A model generated the notes under the pieces. It worked only from the letters and a program-made list of their open reading frames with translations. It was not told where the DNA came from and searched no databases. Shown in pieces: positions 1 through 12,400 of a stretch of DNA of 64,000 bases (the stretch's first letter is position 1; every line of letters begins with the position of its first letter). Location: assembly GCF_032854445.1 (NCBI RefSeq), contig NC_088302.1, positions 43,440,645-43,504,644 of the forward strand, read 5' to 3'. This DNA comes from Liolophura sinensis. Its lineage: Eukaryota; Mollusca; Polyplacophora; Chitonida; Chitonidae. The position numbers and the translations under genes are program-made.

Positions 1-59
1 TAAGATATTACAAATTATTGTTCTTTAAATTATACTTTATATTATCCTGAATCTAATAA

Positions 60-150
60 ATTCGTTGTTCATTAAAAGTTGTTCTTCAAAATCGTTGTTC
101 GTCAAAGTGTTTCAAAGTGTTTATTGTGCTTCAAACTAATTGCTGTATAT
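60..150. repeat. Degenerate TTGTTCxTCAAA short repeats
   Basis: Several imperfect copies of a TTCGTTGTTCATTAAAA / TTGTTCTTCAAAAT-like motif in AT-rich intron sequence. Bases 1-279 otherwise show nothing recognisable. Confidence 0.4.
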
Positions 151-279
151 TTTTGTTGCCCATACACGTTGCTGTTCATATTCATTTTATATAAATCTTA
201 GTTATCCTTATTATATGTTATGAAAAGTTGCTCAAATCACGTTTTACAACTCACTTTATGTCATTATTCTTCATGTTAG

Positions 280-420
280 ATACTACAAGTAGACCTGTGG
301 GAAGCCGGGGTCATGGACATCGGCCATCTTCAGCAGAGAGGCTTTTACAAGCAATTCGATGCCGGCATGGAACTGTTCTTCAATGGAAAACCTCTAAATT
401 TGGCTTCCTATCCAAACGAG
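280..420 (+). CDS. Beta-helix gene, exon 1 of those visible
   Basis: Encodes 47 residues with AGVMDIG, ELFFNGKPL and ending in SYPNE. The block 'LFFNGKPLxLAxxPNEG' is typical of the N-terminal part of right-handed beta-helix hydrolase-like proteins. Acceptor TTCATGTTAG, donor GTAGGG, phase 0 at both ends. It is internal, because the reading frame is open at the acceptor and no start codon is required. Confidence 0.82.
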
Positions 421-3400
421 GTAGGGAAACATGCATTTCTGCTATCCTTGATGTCCAAGGTTATCGGAAAAGCCACGATAACATGCCTTGTTATGTTTCT
501 TGACCTGGTGACTTCCACACTTAAATAGGGCCTGTCGTCATATGAGTGAAACATTCTTAAATCTGTTGTGAAATAACAATCGAATTAACCATTTATTTGG
601 GACAGACCTGAGCCATGGGAACGTCATTTCACCTCGTCAGGTATCTGACAATCCAGCTCACATACCACAATCTACGTAACACGAATTGGCTTTATTATTA
701 TTCACTCACTACCCTGAGAGCGAACCGTACGTTACTGCTTAAGATTACGGTATTGCATTTCAATTGATAAGATAAGACACACGAGGTGCAGGTTCATTCC
801 CAGCCTTTGGACAACGGATTTGTAGATGACGCTGCCCGTATCGCCCAGTCTTACATTCATTGATGACCACTTGTCTTCCGCCCATATGGTGTACATGTAT
901 ATGTACACCATATGAGCCTAGGACAGTTTGTCAGTAACTTGCCAACGGTCGGTAGTTTATTCCGGGCAGTTTTCTCCAAAAAAGACTGCCCGGAATAAAC
1001 TACCGACCGTTGGAACATTTTTGAGTATACCGTTAAAGAATAGTAAAATAAATATCTTGAGTAAACAAATGAATTCGTCATCACAGAAAAGCTTAAATTG
1101 TCCTCCAGGGTTACATCAATGTGACGTCAGCGCCAAACGGCCGGTTCGGTAAGCGCGTGGGTTTCATGGATGAACGACCCGACCAGTGGGAAGGCGAGAC
1201 TGATGTTTGGGTTCACGGCTATTGGTGAGTAAGCTACCGCAGATGTCAATTCTATATTTGTTATAGTGCTTTTTAAATACATTGTTTTTACTTCCGGGTT
1301 CATGAGCAAATGTCTTTTCTACATGACGTACATGATATTTTGTTCTGCTCTAGAAATATCTTTTGACACAGTCAGACTCGTATCTTGCTTGCCCTCAGGT
1401 TTCACGGCTGGGCCGACTTCTCAACACGTGTCATGGAGTATGACAGACTTCATCGGATACTAACCCTGGATAACCCTGGGCCCTATGGGGTCAGGACAGG
1501 TAAACACATCAGGCACTCCGCCATTCAATTAGTCAGTCAGTTTAATAAGACGATAAATCGATCAGCATGCCCTTGACCAAGGAAGTCGTTTGTTTGACTA
1601 CAGCTCCCGCTAGTTTGAATTTAATAAGCTGGTTTGTAAATTGCCTGGCTTGGTCGTTGGTTTCCACCAGATTCTTGGTTTCCTCCGCCGATAAACATAG
1701 CGACAGTTGTATATAGGTGAAGTATTCCTGAACACATCATATAATACCACTGAAAAAATTGAACAAAAATTAAGAAAATCCACACACACTCGGACACACG
1801 CACAACCCCCAAAAAACACACAGTTTCAAAAAGAGGCAAAACAATGAACAATAACCTTAGTTATCTCGCAAAAGGGATGGAAAGGGATCTAATCCGATAC
1901 AAACATTTTTTAACGTACTTGGTAAATCTGTAAATCAACTTTTGATCTGGAATCCTTACGTGGCAATGGGATGCGATATATAAGAACGACCAGAAACACG
2001 ATGTCGTGTCACTCGCGAGCCACTCACCTATAAGGCAAAACAATGTTCGCTTGAAACAGTGGTTGTCTCGAGTTATAGAAATAACTAACGCCTGATCGGT
2101 TAAAATCGATAATATAGATATCGGTTATGCAATAAAAAGATAATTGGTAAAAAGATTGTACACCGCATACTTCATCGACGCATATGTACATATGGTCTGG
2201 AGCTGTCATTTCTTTTACGGATGTATTCGTTTGTGTGTTATGTTAATAAGGCCATTATTTAATAATATACCCTCATGCTGCATAACTTATTTATTAGTGA
2301 TGAATAATCAGGCGTTTCATATCCAATCATAACTTATTTAGTCACAAGACAAATTTGAATAAGCAACATAAAGTTGATGGTCTATGAAGGCTAAATTAAA
2401 CTGAGCGAAGCCATGTAGATTTATAGTCTTGACTGAGCTAAAATAAATCCGAACAGTTGTGACCATAACTCTTTTGAAAAGATCAAAACGTCAATGAGAA
2501 TCTGTGGATGGCCCTGAACAAAGCGTTTTCAAGCTGTGAGCTCGTTTCCTTACCGGGATGATATGTCAGATTTTATGGGTATATAAACCTGTGGTCATCA
2601 AAGAGGGAGAAAACTTGCTAGTTTTAGCGTCGCAGCAGGCGCCGTATTATCTCTCAGCATGAGATCGCATTTTTGTGGGCGGGACAGTTATGTTGGCCGT
2701 TAAATTCAATTACGCGCAAGAAGGATGAAAGACTCCTATAGATAAAATGACCCGGTTTCATAAATGAACAAATATCATATATCTCTTAAGCACCCCCTCT
2801 ATTATATGGATATTTTCCATCAGTGACGTCAACGGTGAATTATGCAGGACCAGTTTAGTGCCCCCAAGCGTACTTTTCTTCCACAGAGTTGTTTTCAAAG
2901 TTAGCATCGTTGACGTCCTGCCAGTTGAATGCAGGCTGCTTATTTTCCGGATTGACAGCTGAGCACCGAGTAAGATGGTAGTTTAAAAATAAAGCTTTAT
3001 TCTGACTGTTCGTGTAAATGCACAAATACAAAAGCGAAAAACAATATAGTTACGTTTCATTATTACTTCAAAGGATACAGGAGAAGGAACTCTAAAACAA
3101 AGAATTTGGTTATAAGGGAAATGAAGAAAAAAAGTTGATAACATTTTTCGCAAATGTTTGGAAATTTTCGGAAATGACGTCAACGAAGAACTTAACGACT
3201 TCTTTGGACCAGCTCTCTCTGACTTATCACCCCACCCCGCACCCCGAGTTGTTTTTGACAGCTATCACCGTTTATTTCTGGACCTGTAGCTTAAAGCCAT
3301 TTTTCGTACGTGGGAAGGTCTTCCAGCAACCTGCGGATGGTGGTGAGTTTTCCCCGGGTTCTGCCCGGTTTCCTCCCACCATAATGCCGGCCGCCGTCGT

Positions 3401-6400
3401 ATAAGTAAAATATTTTTGAGTACGGCGTAAATCACAAATCAAATAAATAAATAAATAAATCCATTTTTACTGTTAAAAAAGAAAGCCAAGAGGCTTGTTT
3501 CTATCTATGCATGTATGTTTGACACATCCTAAACTGTGTGTTAATTAAGAAATAAAAAGCAAATGTTTCGCGTACCCTTTCAGCTGTATCTCATGAAGTA
3601 TGTCTCTGCATGTTACAGGGATGGAGGCCGGGGAAGGCGGCTATTTTTACTTCTTCAACGTCTTGTCCGAACTGGATCAGCCGGTAATGTTATATATTTG
3701 ACAGCCCCATACATCTTTGACCAATGCTTACCTACATTACTCAATATGTGGTGACTGTTGCTTCTCACCACCAAGTCCTTCATGACCGAAATTTTTTTTT
3801 TTGGGGTACATTTCCTGTACTTTGTATATCAGGTGAAGGAACTATGAAGAATAAGACGGTTTAAAAAGCCTCTGGAGAGATGGGATTAGGCGTGGAAAGG
3901 GACATTTCTAGGATATGCCAACCACCAACTGCGAATTTGAAAGCCCATACTTAGAAGGTCATTAACTGGATGACCAATTTTCCGGACAGCCTTGAATATA
4001 AATATATGGAAAACCGAGAAATAAATTAAGTAACAAATTAGGTCGGTAAAGTGCAAATCGTACTCAATGTACAGTCTTCAGTAACGCCAGAAAGGCGTTG
4101 TCGATTTTTCGTGTACAAATCGTACAGCATGATTAAGCGTTACATGCACTCGTGCTATCTGTTTGCAGGTTTTACACGTGATGTATACATATGTAATCGG
4201 GGCTTTCGTGGCCAAGTGGTTAGCGAACTAATGGTGCAAAATGATCCAGGAGACTCCCACTAATGTGGTTATTGTGTGTCCAGGTCCTGTCGTTCCGGTC
4301 CTGTCGTACATGGGAAGGTCTGGCAGTAGTCTGCGGATGGCCATGGGTTTTCTGTGGCTGTGACCGTTTTCCCCCCTCAATAATACTGGCCGCCATATTA
4401 TAAGTGAAATATGCTTGAGTACGGAGTTAAACGCTAGTCAAATAAATACAAAGCTAGTCTATTTTCAAAATAGTAACACATGGTTTTCTAGTCGTACACA
4501 CATATACCGGTAATCTAAAGACCGTGGTTTTCTTGCTCGATATATCCACATGTTATCTGTTTTGAAATAGTAGATCATGGTTTTGTTGCGCGTTATATAC
4601 ACATGTTATCTGTTTTGAAATAGTAGACCGTGATTTTGTTGCGCGATATATCCACATGTTATCTGTTTTGAAATAGTAGACCGTGATTTTGTTGCGCGAT
4701 ATATCCACATGTTATCTGTTTTGAAGTAGTAGAGCGTGGTTTTGTTGCGCGTTATATACACATGTTGTCTGTTTTGAAGTAGTTGAGCGTGGTTTTCAAG
4801 CGCGATATAGGGGGCCTCCGTGGCTCTGTCGGTTAAAGCGCTAGCGCAGCGTAATGACCCAGGAGTCTCTCACCAATGCGGTCGCTGTGAGTTCAAGTCC
4901 AGCTCATGCTGGTGGCCGTACGTGAGAAGGTCTGCCAGCAACCTGCGGATGATCGTGGGTTTCCCCCGGGCTCTGCCCGGTTTCCACCCACCATAATGCT
5001 GGCCGCCGTCGTATAAGTGAAATATTCTTGAGTACGGCGTAAAACACCAATCCAAAAAAAAAAAAAAAAAATCAAGCGCGATATAACCACATGTTGTCTG
5101 TTTTGAAATAGTAGAGCGTTTTTCTCAAGCGCGATATATTTACGTTATCTGTTTTAAAATAGTAGATCGTGATTTTGTTGCGCGATATATCCACATGTTA
5201 TCTGTTTTGAAATAGTAGAGCGTGATTTTCAAGCGCGATATATCCACATGTTGTCCGTTTTAAAATATTAGAGTGTGGTTTTCAAGCACGATATATCCAC
5301 ATTATCTGTTTTGAAATAGTAGTGTGGTTTTCAAGCGTGATATATCCAAATGTTGTCCGTTTTAAAATAATAGAGTGTGGTTTTCAAGCGCGATATATCC
5401 ACGCTATCTGTTTTGAAATAGTAGAGCGTGGTTTTCAAGCGTGATATATCCAAATGTTGTCTGTTTTGAAATGGAAGAGGGTGTCGAGCGTGAAATAACC
5501 ACATGGTGTCTGTTTTGAAAAAACTTTCAAATGGTAGACCATGTTTTTCAGTCTGAGTGTCTGGACGAAATCTTTTTATATAATAAGATGGTAAGATATT
5601 GTACACATGTTGTTTGTGATACGTCTTTTCATTTATTCAAATTTTATACCATAATTCATATATACACATGTACTTATTTTCGGTCAGATCGTCCTTTGAA
5701 TGTATATGGTCGTGGGTTTCTTTCCCACCATAATGCTGGCCGTCGTCGTATAAGTGAAATATTCTTGAGTTTGTGGTACAACAACAATCAAATGAATAAA
5801 TAAATATTATACGTATAATCCCATTCGTGCATCTACCTATGCCTAGAGCCCAAAACGATTCATGCATTCAAATGAGGCATATACAGGCCCAGTACGGTCC
5901 GAATTATACATGGTCAGAAAAGATGAATTAGAGGTTGTGTTACAGCTTAATAATGAATCAGTCCGTTAGACTGAAAGCGTTTAATCTGATTAGGCCCATG
6001 TTTGTTCAGGGTCAGAAAGATGAGAGTAACCTTCTGTCACCATTGCACGATTAATTAAGACTGAGGGGAGGGGGAGGGGTAGTAAGGTTGGGATAATTAC
6101 TCCAACGCGCTCTGCTTTTCTCCAGGGAGAGTATTACATTGATCGAGTAAAAGGACTGGCATACATCTTCCCGCCAGAGGGCCATTTGGGGGAGATGGAT
6201 GTTGTCATAGCAACCGAAGCTGTTGAGTGTGTCAGGTAAGTTGCCACGTTCTTAGATGGGCTGGGATTTTGCAGGTTGGGGTTGAGGGAAATCTAAGCCT
6301 CACAACGAATGGTATACGAATGTCGGACATGACGCTTATATCAAGTTCGACAGTCATATTCCAAACACCAAAATATTGTTCATAACAAATAAGAAACGCA

Positions 6401-9400
6401 AATAATGTTTATAATTAACGACCTTCACAAATAATGTTAATGCTAAAAAAGAGAAACGCAAATACTGTTCATGTTGAACGACAAATAATGTTCACATTGA
6501 ACAACATTCGCAAGATTGGTGTTTATGCTGAATGACAAATGCCAATGCTGTTCAAACTGAGCGATAAGCGCAAATAATGTTCATGCCGACTGTCGTGCCA
6601 GTGTCTTTCATGCTGAATGACAAACGCCAGCAATGTTTATGATGTACTACAAGCGCCAATAATCTTCATGATGAACGACAAACGCCAATATTGTTCACGA
6701 TGTACGACAAATCGCATTGTTACAAGAACTTGGAAGTGTCTATCACCTTTTGTCTATACGACATAACCTAAGAAATTGTACAAGGGCAGATAACAACACA
6801 TGGCATAAAACCGTTCGTTGATAATTTAGATTCACCTCAAGATGTTTCCATGTTTTTTTTATTCCAGTATGAAGGAATCCGCAAACATCCGGTTTGAGAA
6901 TATTAAGATACAGTACTGTAGAGGTAACGGTGTTTTTGGAGAGGACACTCACGCCATTACGTTTGATAGAGTACAGATTAGTAACACAGGTATGTCATGT
7001 TATCTTGATCATGTTATCTTGGACAGAGTGCAGATCAGTAGCACAGGTATGTGACGTTATCTTTGACATAGTGCAGATCAGTAACACATGTTCGTCAAGT
7101 TACCTTTGACATCGTACAGACAGATAGGTCACGTCATCTTTGACATAGTGCAGATCAGTAACAGAGGTAGGTCACGTAAGTTTTGAAAGAGTGCAGATCA
7201 GTAACACATGTTCGTTACGTTACCTTTGACATCGTGCAGATATGTAACACAAGTAGGTCACGTAACTTTTGAAAGAGTGCAGATCAGTAACACATGTTCG
7301 TTACGTTACCTTTGACATCGTGCAGATAAGTAACAGAGGTATGTCACGTTATGTTTGACATAGTGCAGATAAGTAACACAGGTAGGTCACGTTATCTTTG
7401 ACATAGTGCAGATAAGTAACAAAGGTAGGTCACTTTATCTTTGACATAGTGCAGATAAGTAACACAGGTAGGTCACGTTATCTTGGACAGAGTGTAGATC
7501 AGTAGCACAGGTATGTGACGTTATCTTTGACATAGTGCAGATCAGTAACATAGGTAGGTCACGTAAGTTTTGAAAGAGTGCAGATCAGTAACACATGTTC
7601 GTTACGTTACGTTAGACATCGTGCAGATAAGTAACAGAGGTATGTCACGTTATGTTTGACATAGTGCAGATAAGTAACACCGGTAGGTCACGTTATCTTT
7701 GACATAGTGCAGATAAGTAACACGGGTAGGTAACGTTACCTGTGACATAGTGCAGATAATTAACACAGGTATGCCAGGTTACCTTTGATAGAGTGCAGTT
7801 AAATAGCACAGGTATGTCACGTTACTTTTGACATAGTGCAGATAAGTAACACAGGTATGTCCCGTTATGTTTGACAGAGTGCGGATCAGTAACACGGGTA
7901 TGTTACGTTGTCTTTGGCTACTTCTGTTGTTTGTTACCATTGCGAAAAAGCCAAGCGAGCGATCACTCACTACACCGGGACGGCGGTTTCTTGGTACCAA
8001 ACGGTTAAGTTTTTGAAAGCACTGAATAGGCATAAAATTTATCTTCATGAAATGTGAAAAATAGCAATAGTTGGTGAAAGGAAACGAAGCGACTGACGCT
8101 GTAAGCTTAAACAAGGTAGGCCTGCACACAAACAGAACTCAAGTTCAATCATCAATGACAGCAGCATGCCTCTGTATCAGATTTTCACACAATTTACAAA
8201 CTAACCTTACTACTTTGTAGGGCACCAAAGAGTTGTCTGGTGTGTATGAACTCGTCTACAACTGGTGTACCTCAAGATTATTCTTAGATCTAGCTCATTC
8301 TAAATCCAAGACAGAACCAAAATCAAGCCCTTGGGAACAGTGTAGACACTGTTTTATTGCATTTTCCTAGTTCCAAGATGTTTGGTAAGATCAGCAAATA
8401 ATTTTTGAGGTGAATTGTTTGCGTTAAAAGCCTAAATTTGAATATTTCGTTCAGTTTGATTTTCGAAATCACCGTTCCTCCCACCATGCAACTCATCGCG
8501 TGACGTCATAGAGATATGATCTAGATTTACTTCACAATTTTGGAGCGAAATGTTTCGATAAATCAAAGCTAGTCGTCTTATAGCTCACTAATGGACTGTG
8601 TTATGTTTTCTGTTTACAAAAATCACAGATTTTCTCAATGCTTTCTAGAACTATATTTAGTGAAATGTGTCGTTCTGGCTCTAACCTTTTCACAGGTTTA
8701 TGGGCTAAATATAATATGCAATTCGTGACTCATTCAATCAAATTTATTAAACTCGCGATATAATTTTCCTTTGATCCGAACCTTTGGCAAGGGACAAATG
8801 AAAATTACACTACTCATTTGATAAAATTGATATAATGGATCACTCATTGTATATGCCCTGTTGACATGTCGTATTGCTCCTGGCAAAGGATTAGTTATTT
8901 CATACACTCGTATCCTGCAAGTTGACAAAATACACATAAATGGATGAATGACTGCGCTTTGCTTCGCTGTTAATTTTACAGAAAATAACTACAGCGCCTT
9001 TCGAGCACAAGCCATTGAGATGATAATGTAAGCTATTGTCCTATTATCATTTGAATAGCAATTTACTGATTCTCTTTTATGTGAATATGGAAAATGCAAA
9101 TCCACTATGAGGGGAGTTCTACCTTCCGGAATCTGGTGTACTTGTTGATAGATCCGAATTAGATTTATATAGGAAAGGCGAACCCGTGGACAGTGAGACA
9201 CACGAAGCGAATTACAGGGTTTACATTTACAAGTCTTTTTAAATGTTGCTTCCTCCGAAGTCAAATCATGTCACCTCTTGGACAGTGGCTGGACATTTTG
9301 GGGCTGTTACACGTCCTTTTAAATGTGTAAGAAAAGATACTATAGTGTGCAAATGGACTGGATGTGTAAGAGCAAAGAAGTTCAGCGCTTTCTCTTTTCG

Positions 9401-12400
9401 CGCGACAAATGACAATCTATAACTCAAAATAAATATACAATAATATGCATGAATGAGCGGAAATTCATAAATACGACAATAAGTAAATAAATAAAATGAA
9501 TACATATATTAGTAAATTGACATATAAGACAAAAAAATAATACGTTATTGAACAAAAATAGTAATTCCATCTCAAACTCAGAGTCTGCAAGTAATTTGGA
9601 TTTTTGAAGTAAATCGTCCGAGAAGAATCTATCGACGGATTAGTCACGTTGAAAGTACAATGTGCGTATTCTATATTGCGTCAAACCCATATATAGTTCA
9701 AGAAAGGCTTGTTGATCTCTGCAGATCACTCTATCTGTCTTTACTGAGGACGAACGCATTGTGTTAAGTTTCGCACCACAAAGATCTGTCGCTCTCAACC
9801 TGTCTTTCAGCTTTGTTGTTTTTCTACAGGAGCTGGTGCCGTGTACATGTACGGGGACAATAGACAAGTGACGATCAGCAGATCCAAGATTTTCCACACC
9901 ACAGGAGGCGTTTATGTTAAGGGTGAGTCGGCAATTTGTCAGAAAACGCGGAAATTTATCGACATTGGCTGGCTATCATTTATGTTAAATCAGCAGTAAG
10001 TCAAACGGTCCGTTACTAAGCTCAGGTGCTAGAGAGGATCATTACATAGCAGACTGTCTTGTTTACTTCTCGGGGTAGTCTGCGTTATGTGGTGAATTAT
10101 CGACTAAAATCTTGCTCGTCGACCTCTGGGGTCGTTTTAGCTTGGGCCAAGGTGACCCAGTTGTTCCGACTTCGATTAGACTGCGCGTGAGAAGGTGGGT
10201 GGGGATGTGCCACATTCTTCATACTTTACTGAATGCCTTAATAGAAGAGAGAGTGAACTGAAATGATATAAAACGCTGCTCATTTGTCCAAAACAACAGT
10301 ACAATCTCTCGTATCACCAATAACTCAATTCTTCATGTTTGTCTTGGCTCACAATTCCTTTGTCAACTCATCCATTGACATGTTTATTACAGCCATTTGC
10401 TGCACTATAAATATGTCGGCCTTGGGTTCGACAAGGAGACACCGTCGTGATGTGACCGACATAACGTTAACAGTGACTTAAAATCACAATAACAGCTCAG
10501 ATGTTCGCTGTGTTTCTTTTATCCGGTCCCAAGTACATTTTCTTTCATACTACAATTTAACAATCGCGGTGATAAAAATTACTGTACAATAAAAGTTTAA
10601 TGCTACTTATTACTATTATTTTTATCTACTGGGGCACCTTTTTTTCTTAGGAATGGCGACTCGGGTCCAAGCTGGACTGACCATTGATCTCTTGGGATAA
10701 TGAATAACGCCCCCTCCTAAAAAAAAAAAAAAAACAAAAAAAAAAAATAACAATCAATTGATTGGTACATTTTGCTTTCTGTTTGTCGCAGGTGGTAATC
10801 GTAACCATTTAAAGCCGTCTAATGTCACGATCGAGGACAACTTTGTGACCGACACCTCACGTCTGAGCTACACGGGACAACCCGCTGTCATGGTCGAGGG
10901 AGTGGGCATGACTATCCGGCATAACGAATTGGCCAATGTCGGCTCCTTTGCCCTCTGGTGGACGGTAAGCGAACTACTCGAACGGAAGTGGAAATTGCCT
11001 TGGTATTTTCACATGACTTTTCTTTTGCACCATAAACACATTTTCACTTATAGAACTGACCACCTCTTAATAAAAAAATCGCAGTATCAAGAAGGCCGAA
11101 GGTTTAGCTTTCGTTATTTTTAACATTTGTTTACTGTGAAATAAGTGCAGATATATGCAGTTTTAGATTCTTTGATGGATTTTACAACATTAAGCAAGTA
11201 AATGCGCATCACAGATTCATTTTAGTTGCCAAACAAGCCCCGAGTTCTATATTTATACATTTAAGATGAATATATATGTAGTGGTATTTCTATGTCTTAA
11301 AGTAAGTTGTGTAGGAAAGAGGAGTCTGTGATGTGACCGTGCCTCAGCTTATAGAACATGAAGTCCACCATATAATTTCACGTCTTAAGTGCATACTCAT
11401 GATGTTAAAAATCATGTCAGCTATAGCTGTACGCAGCATGAAGACAAACCACAGCAGTGAATGAAAAGTTATTGCAGAGAAGTGGAGGTTTTAACAGATG
11501 ATACGTTCATAGTGAAGTCAAGTATTAAAAGCATCGTAAAACTGTGAACAAAAAATCCGGTTCCTTAAAGGAGAAGAAAATTTTAAAAATGAACTATAGG
11601 CTGAAAAGAGCACATGTTTTTCTATCTGGAGGTACATACTGCATAATTTTGCGGCATAAATAAATCATAGCCATACACGTAAAGCCTGGAAACGGCAAAG
11701 CTGTGAGTCCATGGCTGTCTCCATCTTTAACACCGTGCAATTTATACTGAGGGTGTGTTGCCTCTTAGCCAGTTAGAGTCGTTAAAACTGCCGGCTTGTT
11801 CGTGTAAACTCGGGACCTACGTCTAAGATTCCGGTTTCCCGAACGCTAAGCGGAAATCACCGAAGCAACGCGAAGTACCACAGTTGGCAGGTCACGTACA
11901 TTTTCTACCGGAAATGTATGAACTGCACTTCGGCGGTTTCCTCCTAACGCAAAAGACACAGGACTAGTTCTTAGACAAAATGGAGGCGCCTATAGCGGAT
12001 TTTGGGGCTGAATTTATTTATTTATCAATTTGAGGTATATTATAATTTTTTATGGCATGCACGTGCGAGGAAATGCATATACTTTCAATGGTATTTGTTT
12101 GATATCTAAATTTTCTTCTCCTTCAATAGATTTTGTCAGCACGTAACAGCTGCGTATTTTATTGCTGTCGATGTTATTATTTCTAATGGAATCCTTCGAC
12201 TTTCTTCTCTAACATGTTGCGCATGCGGAATATTACCAATCCTCAATTCTCTGTCACATATGTCCTTAGACTAGAATGCCACTATACGGCTGAAAAATTG
12301 TTAACGTAGGGTTAAGCCCTGATCTATCATTAATTCTTAGAGCTAGTTATCTCTCTAGTTTGCATTTAAGTCTGGGATTTGGTGATAAACCACTTTCTTT

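Noticed and set aside
4870-5090. Frames on the minus strand reading CFTPYSRIFHLYDGGQHYGG, also at 21891 and 52595
   Set aside because: The same SINE 3' half translated in the same frame at several loci; not a protein family.
4480-5525. Regular repeats with spacer-like variation considered as a CRISPR array
   Set aside because: Repeats are contiguous without unique spacers, and the genome is clearly that of an animal; it is a minisatellite.
6842-7109. Open frames with repeated DRVQIS(S/N)TG
   Set aside because: Only the exon 6 part is coding; the extension is the 43-bp array, which changes frame every unit.
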